Positions 61,570 to 64,000 of a stretch of 64,000 bases of DNA are shown piece after piece. The first letter of the stretch is position 1. Every line of letters starts with the position of its first letter. The translations under genes and the position numbers were made by a program. The notes under the pieces are model-generated. The model ran no database searches. It was not told the origin of the DNA and worked only from the letters and a program-made list of their open reading frames with translations. The stretch is from NCBI GenBank assembly GCA_013399855.1, contig VXAY01003761.1, forward strand, positions 1 through 64,000. Reading direction: 5' to 3'. The DNA comes from Oxyruncus cristatus (taxonomy: Eukaryota > Chordata > Aves > Passeriformes > Cotingidae).

Positions 61570-62717
61570 GTGAGTATTTATTACCTCTGTCTTAGCCTGT
61601 CGTGGGTAATGCTACTTTGCCTGTTGCTCCAAAGGCTTGCAATATTCACCAGGTTTACTGGCTAACAAGTTTTCTCAGTTAGCTTTCATGCATGACTTAG
61701 TGATGGGCAGCCCCAGTGAAGATTAGGCTTCTCCTAATTGAGATTAGCTCGGTTGGTTGGAGCATGGTGCTAATAACACCAAGGTCATGGGTGTGATCGC
61801 CATACAGACCACTCACTTACGAGTCAGGCTCAGTGATCCTTGTGGGTCCCTCCCAGCTCAGAATATTCAGTGATACTGTGACGCTGTAACTTTTGTGCTG
61901 CATGTATCGAGTCTTTTCTGTGCTTGCAGTGAAAAGTCAGTCAGGTGGATCTTAACAAAATCTGCCTCTGCTCTGCCTTTTCTGCGTTTTTTGTATGGCT
62001 CAGTACAAAAATCATCCCCCTTAACCCAAACGGACAGTAGGAGGAGTACCATTGTTCTTTGTTAGGTAATCCCTAGACAAGCAAAAGGTGCCATAGTATA
62101 GCACTTCTTTTACCCCTTTCAGACATCATTGCAAATATTGTTCTTTTTTCTGAAGAAAGACAAGTCAGTTGATACCCTGACTGAGATTTTCCATTAACCT
62201 GTGGGTTTTGTATCTTATTTCAGGATGATGTCAACTTGATTTCTTGTTTGGTTTCTTTTCTACAAAATGTTATGCAAATTCTTTCATACTTTAGTTAGTT
62301 AATAAGAAAAAGGGACTCCCTACTATTATTATGGTTCTAATTTTAAAATGTGGTATTTTTCCAGTGAATAAGTAAGTATTTCTTTCTCCAATTCCTCTCA
62401 GCAGTTAAAGAAATGTCATTTAGTGATCAAATTCTGGATCTTCACATCTTTATTCTTTTCTTCACTATGGATAATGAAAAAATCAGAAAATAAATAAGAT
62501 GAATTCAGGTGAAGAGACGCATGTACACTTCTCAATGCACTGTCTCCATTTGTGTCTTTGATATGAGAAAAAGGTGGTCTCTGATCCTGAAGTTTGAGTT
62601 GTTTTGCTGTAAATATATTATGTCATAAAAGGCAGAATACTAACTCGTTCAAAAAAGCATTTGAATTCTATTTACAGAATCATAGTTTTAATAACTTTTT
62701 TTTTTTTTAATTTCCAG
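61570..62717 (+). other. ADAMTS19: Intron 5 (1148 bases)
   Basis: Begins GTGAGTATT and ends TTTTTTTTAATTTCCAG, with a long T run as its polypyrimidine tract. A tRNA-derived SINE occupies 61738-61888. The rest shows no recognisable feature. Confidence 0.88.
61738..61888 (+). mobile_element. tRNA-Ile-derived SINE with CR1-like tail
   Basis: The first about 75 bases look like a tRNA-Ile(AAT) gene: A box TAGCTCGGTTGG at 61745-61756, anticodon loop CTAATAA (AAT at 61772-61774), and a degraded B box GGGTGTGATCGC at 61789-61800. The rest reads as a CR1 3' end (GATCCTTGTGGGTCCCTCCC, then ATTCAGTGATACTGTGA), so the element could be moved by CR1 machinery. I know this arrangement from the songbird family TguSINE1. 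The decayed B box and acceptor stem argue against a functional tRNA gene. Confidence 0.88.
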
Positions 62718-62875
62718 GCGGATATGTATATTGGACATCATGGGGAAAAAATGCTGGAAAGCTTTTGTAAATGGCAACATGAGGAATTTGGCAAGAAGAA
62801 TGATATACACTTAGAAATGTCAACGAGCTGGGGAGAAGACATGTCTTCAATTGATGCAGCCATACTGATCACAAG
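62718..62875 (+). CDS. ADAMTS19: ADAMTS19 exon 6: catalytic domain
   Basis: Codes for residues 368-419 and two bases of Arg420. It contains YIGHHGEKMLESFCKWQHEE, an amphipathic helix, and the strand DAAILIT that leads into the loop before the active site. The single Cys384 is one of the catalytic-domain cysteines. The acceptor is TTTCCAG|GCG and the donor ACAAG|GTAAAA, ending in phase 2, so the next exon must begin with A or G to complete Arg. The zinc-binding HExxH helix is encoded further downstream, outside the window. Confidence 0.95.
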
Positions 62876-64000
62876 GTAAAATAATAAAAGATGAGCATTA
62901 AAAATAAGCAACAGCCTAATATGAGCATAGATGAAAGGACCTGATAGATGACCAACACAGGATGTGTGCAACTTGAGGCATCTTTCCTGAGCTCAAAGGG
63001 GGTGGTAAAGTGACAGTTCAGGTAGTAGTTACCAGATGGTAAACATCTGAAATGGTGAATGGGTTACTCTCTCATTGCTTCTTTGGCTGTAGGGCTCAGG
63101 CCTTAGATACATAGCTAAGGTTGGATGCTTTCCTCCTTGAGCCTTCATTTAAAAGGCAGACCTGTAGACACTTTGATTCCAAACACAAAACCATATTTAA
63201 ACCATTGAGGGCTGGATCAACATTAGGCCCATGACTGAGCTATGCTTCCCTCTTACGGATCCAGAGCTAGTGCGTTTCACTGTGTGCTGAGGGTACCTCA
63301 TGTTCACCATTAGAACGTGCTCTGCAGCCGCAGGGCCATGATTCCCGATCTGCAGTTCCTTGTGTCTCTGAAGTGTCAGGCATTTCACACACTGAGTAGG
63401 AAATGGGCCCCCAGCTCAGCTCTTTCTTTCCAAGCAGATACTGGCAAGGGTTTGACTGTAAGTGATGCACAGGGGGGTGCACCTTGATGTTCAGAGAGCG
63501 TGCAGACACGATCAAAAGAAAAGGACAGAATGATGGTTCAACCAGCCTAGGGATGGACTTAGTACAGTTTTGAGGTGGACCTTGGACTAGATAACCTGCA
63601 GTGTTCCTTTCCAAAGAAAACTTCTGTGATTGGCTGTATTGGAATACTATTGTTCAGTCCCATGCTGGGTAGTGATGTGCTGTCCTAAAACCATGTGTAA
63701 TATTTACACCTATGGGTAGTCTTACACCACTTATTCAGGGCACTTTCACTAGGAACTATATGCTTTCTTTTTAAAATTAGTTACATTCTGATTACCCCAG
63801 CATCTAGAATGTATTTCAATTTTCTGAGGCAGAAAAATGCTGTCCTAAATTTTCCTGGTTTTGAGAGGCAGTCACATAGTGGAAACAGGAAATTAAGAAG
63901 TCCAAATTGTTGCTACTTCTTCTGTTCAATCCCTTATCTTTTCTTAGAAAAACCCCTGTGCCATCCTCCTCTATTTTTATATGTATGTCTGTTTTATGGA
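62876..64000 (+). other. ADAMTS19: Start of intron 6
   Basis: Follows the exon 6 donor. No further exon is recognisable before the window ends. A short CR1-like tail is possible at about 63.58-63.63 kb. Minus-strand open frames at 63197-63388 and 63267-63614 match nothing known. Confidence 0.75.
63573..63632 (+). mobile_element. Possible CR1 3' scrap
   Basis: GGACCTTGGACTAGATAACC, then a CCTTTCC segment and TTCTGTGATT follow the order of the CR1 3' end (gaccagatgacct, cccttccaac, then the terminal octamer). It is diverged and short. Confidence 0.45.

Larger units (their letters stand above)
25559..64000 (+). other. ADAMTS19: ADAMTS19 gene, 5' part (exons 1-6, continues past the window)
   Basis: ADAMTS19 is a secreted zinc metalloprotease of the ADAMTS family, closest to ADAMTS17. 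Six exons with GT-AG borders join in frame: 67, 611, 166, 173, 84 and 158 coding bases, with phases 1, 0, 1, 0, 0 and 2 at successive exon ends. They give 419 full residues plus a split codon. Hallmarks recalled from the vertebrate protein are present: EEWE.VFPALW near the N-terminus, REVRSV, DGDEVLLRIPAF, a furin site RGKR followed by YSYKLPQEYNIE, and YIGHHGEKMLESFCKWQ. The family protein is about 1200 residues, so roughly two thirds is missing, including the HExxHxxGxxH zinc site, the disintegrin-like domain, the thrombospondin repeats, the Cys-rich/spacer region and the PLAC domain. No frameshift or internal stop is seen, so the gene looks intact. Confidence 0.95.

Noticed and set aside
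61738..61812. Possible functional tRNA-Ile gene
   Set aside because: The B box and acceptor stem are degraded and the sequence runs directly into a CR1-like tail, so it is a SINE head.

Overview
The window is vertebrate nuclear DNA, most likely from a bird and probably a songbird. The evidence is CR1 LINE copies on both strands, avian-type retroviral LTR remnants, and a tRNA-Ile-headed, CR1-tailed SINE near 61.8 kb of the kind I know from passerines. Protein-coding content is sparse, and genes are split by GT-AG introns. Nothing bacterial, no operon and no CRISPR array is present.

One gene is clearly supported: the 5' third of ADAMTS19, a secreted zinc metalloprotease, on the + strand. Six coding exons join in a single frame: 25577-25643, 26616-27226, 50990-51155, 60383-60555, 61486-61569 and 62718-62875. 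They encode about 420 residues: signal peptide, long prodomain with Gly- and Pro-rich tracts, two furin-type sites, and the start of the catalytic domain. The zinc-binding active site and all C-terminal domains (disintegrin-like, thrombospondin repeats, spacer, PLAC) lie beyond the window. The gene starts in a CpG island that is interrupted by a 254-base assembly gap.

Layout: 1-25.0 kb is intergenic, AT-rich DNA with no supported gene; it holds two same-orientation LTR remnants (4.67-4.80 and 5.26-5.76 kb), a CR1 tail (9.84-9.95 kb), low-complexity tracts and a 22-bp near-perfect hairpin at 24.68 kb. 25.0-25.8 kb is the promoter/CpG island and exon 1. 26.6-27.2 kb is exon 2. 27.2-51.0 kb is intron 2, with a pyrimidine-rich block, a CR1 tail and a second type of LTR. 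51.0 kb is exon 3, with a competing upstream splice acceptor. 51.2-60.4 kb is intron 3, with a 2.4-kb broken CR1. 60.4-62.9 kb holds exons 4-6 with a SINE in intron 5. The rest is the start of intron 6.

I found no evidence of an undescribed multi-gene system. The points most worth a second look are the hairpin upstream of the gene, the frame-breaking alternative acceptor before exon 3, the paired LTR remnants and two assembly defects.
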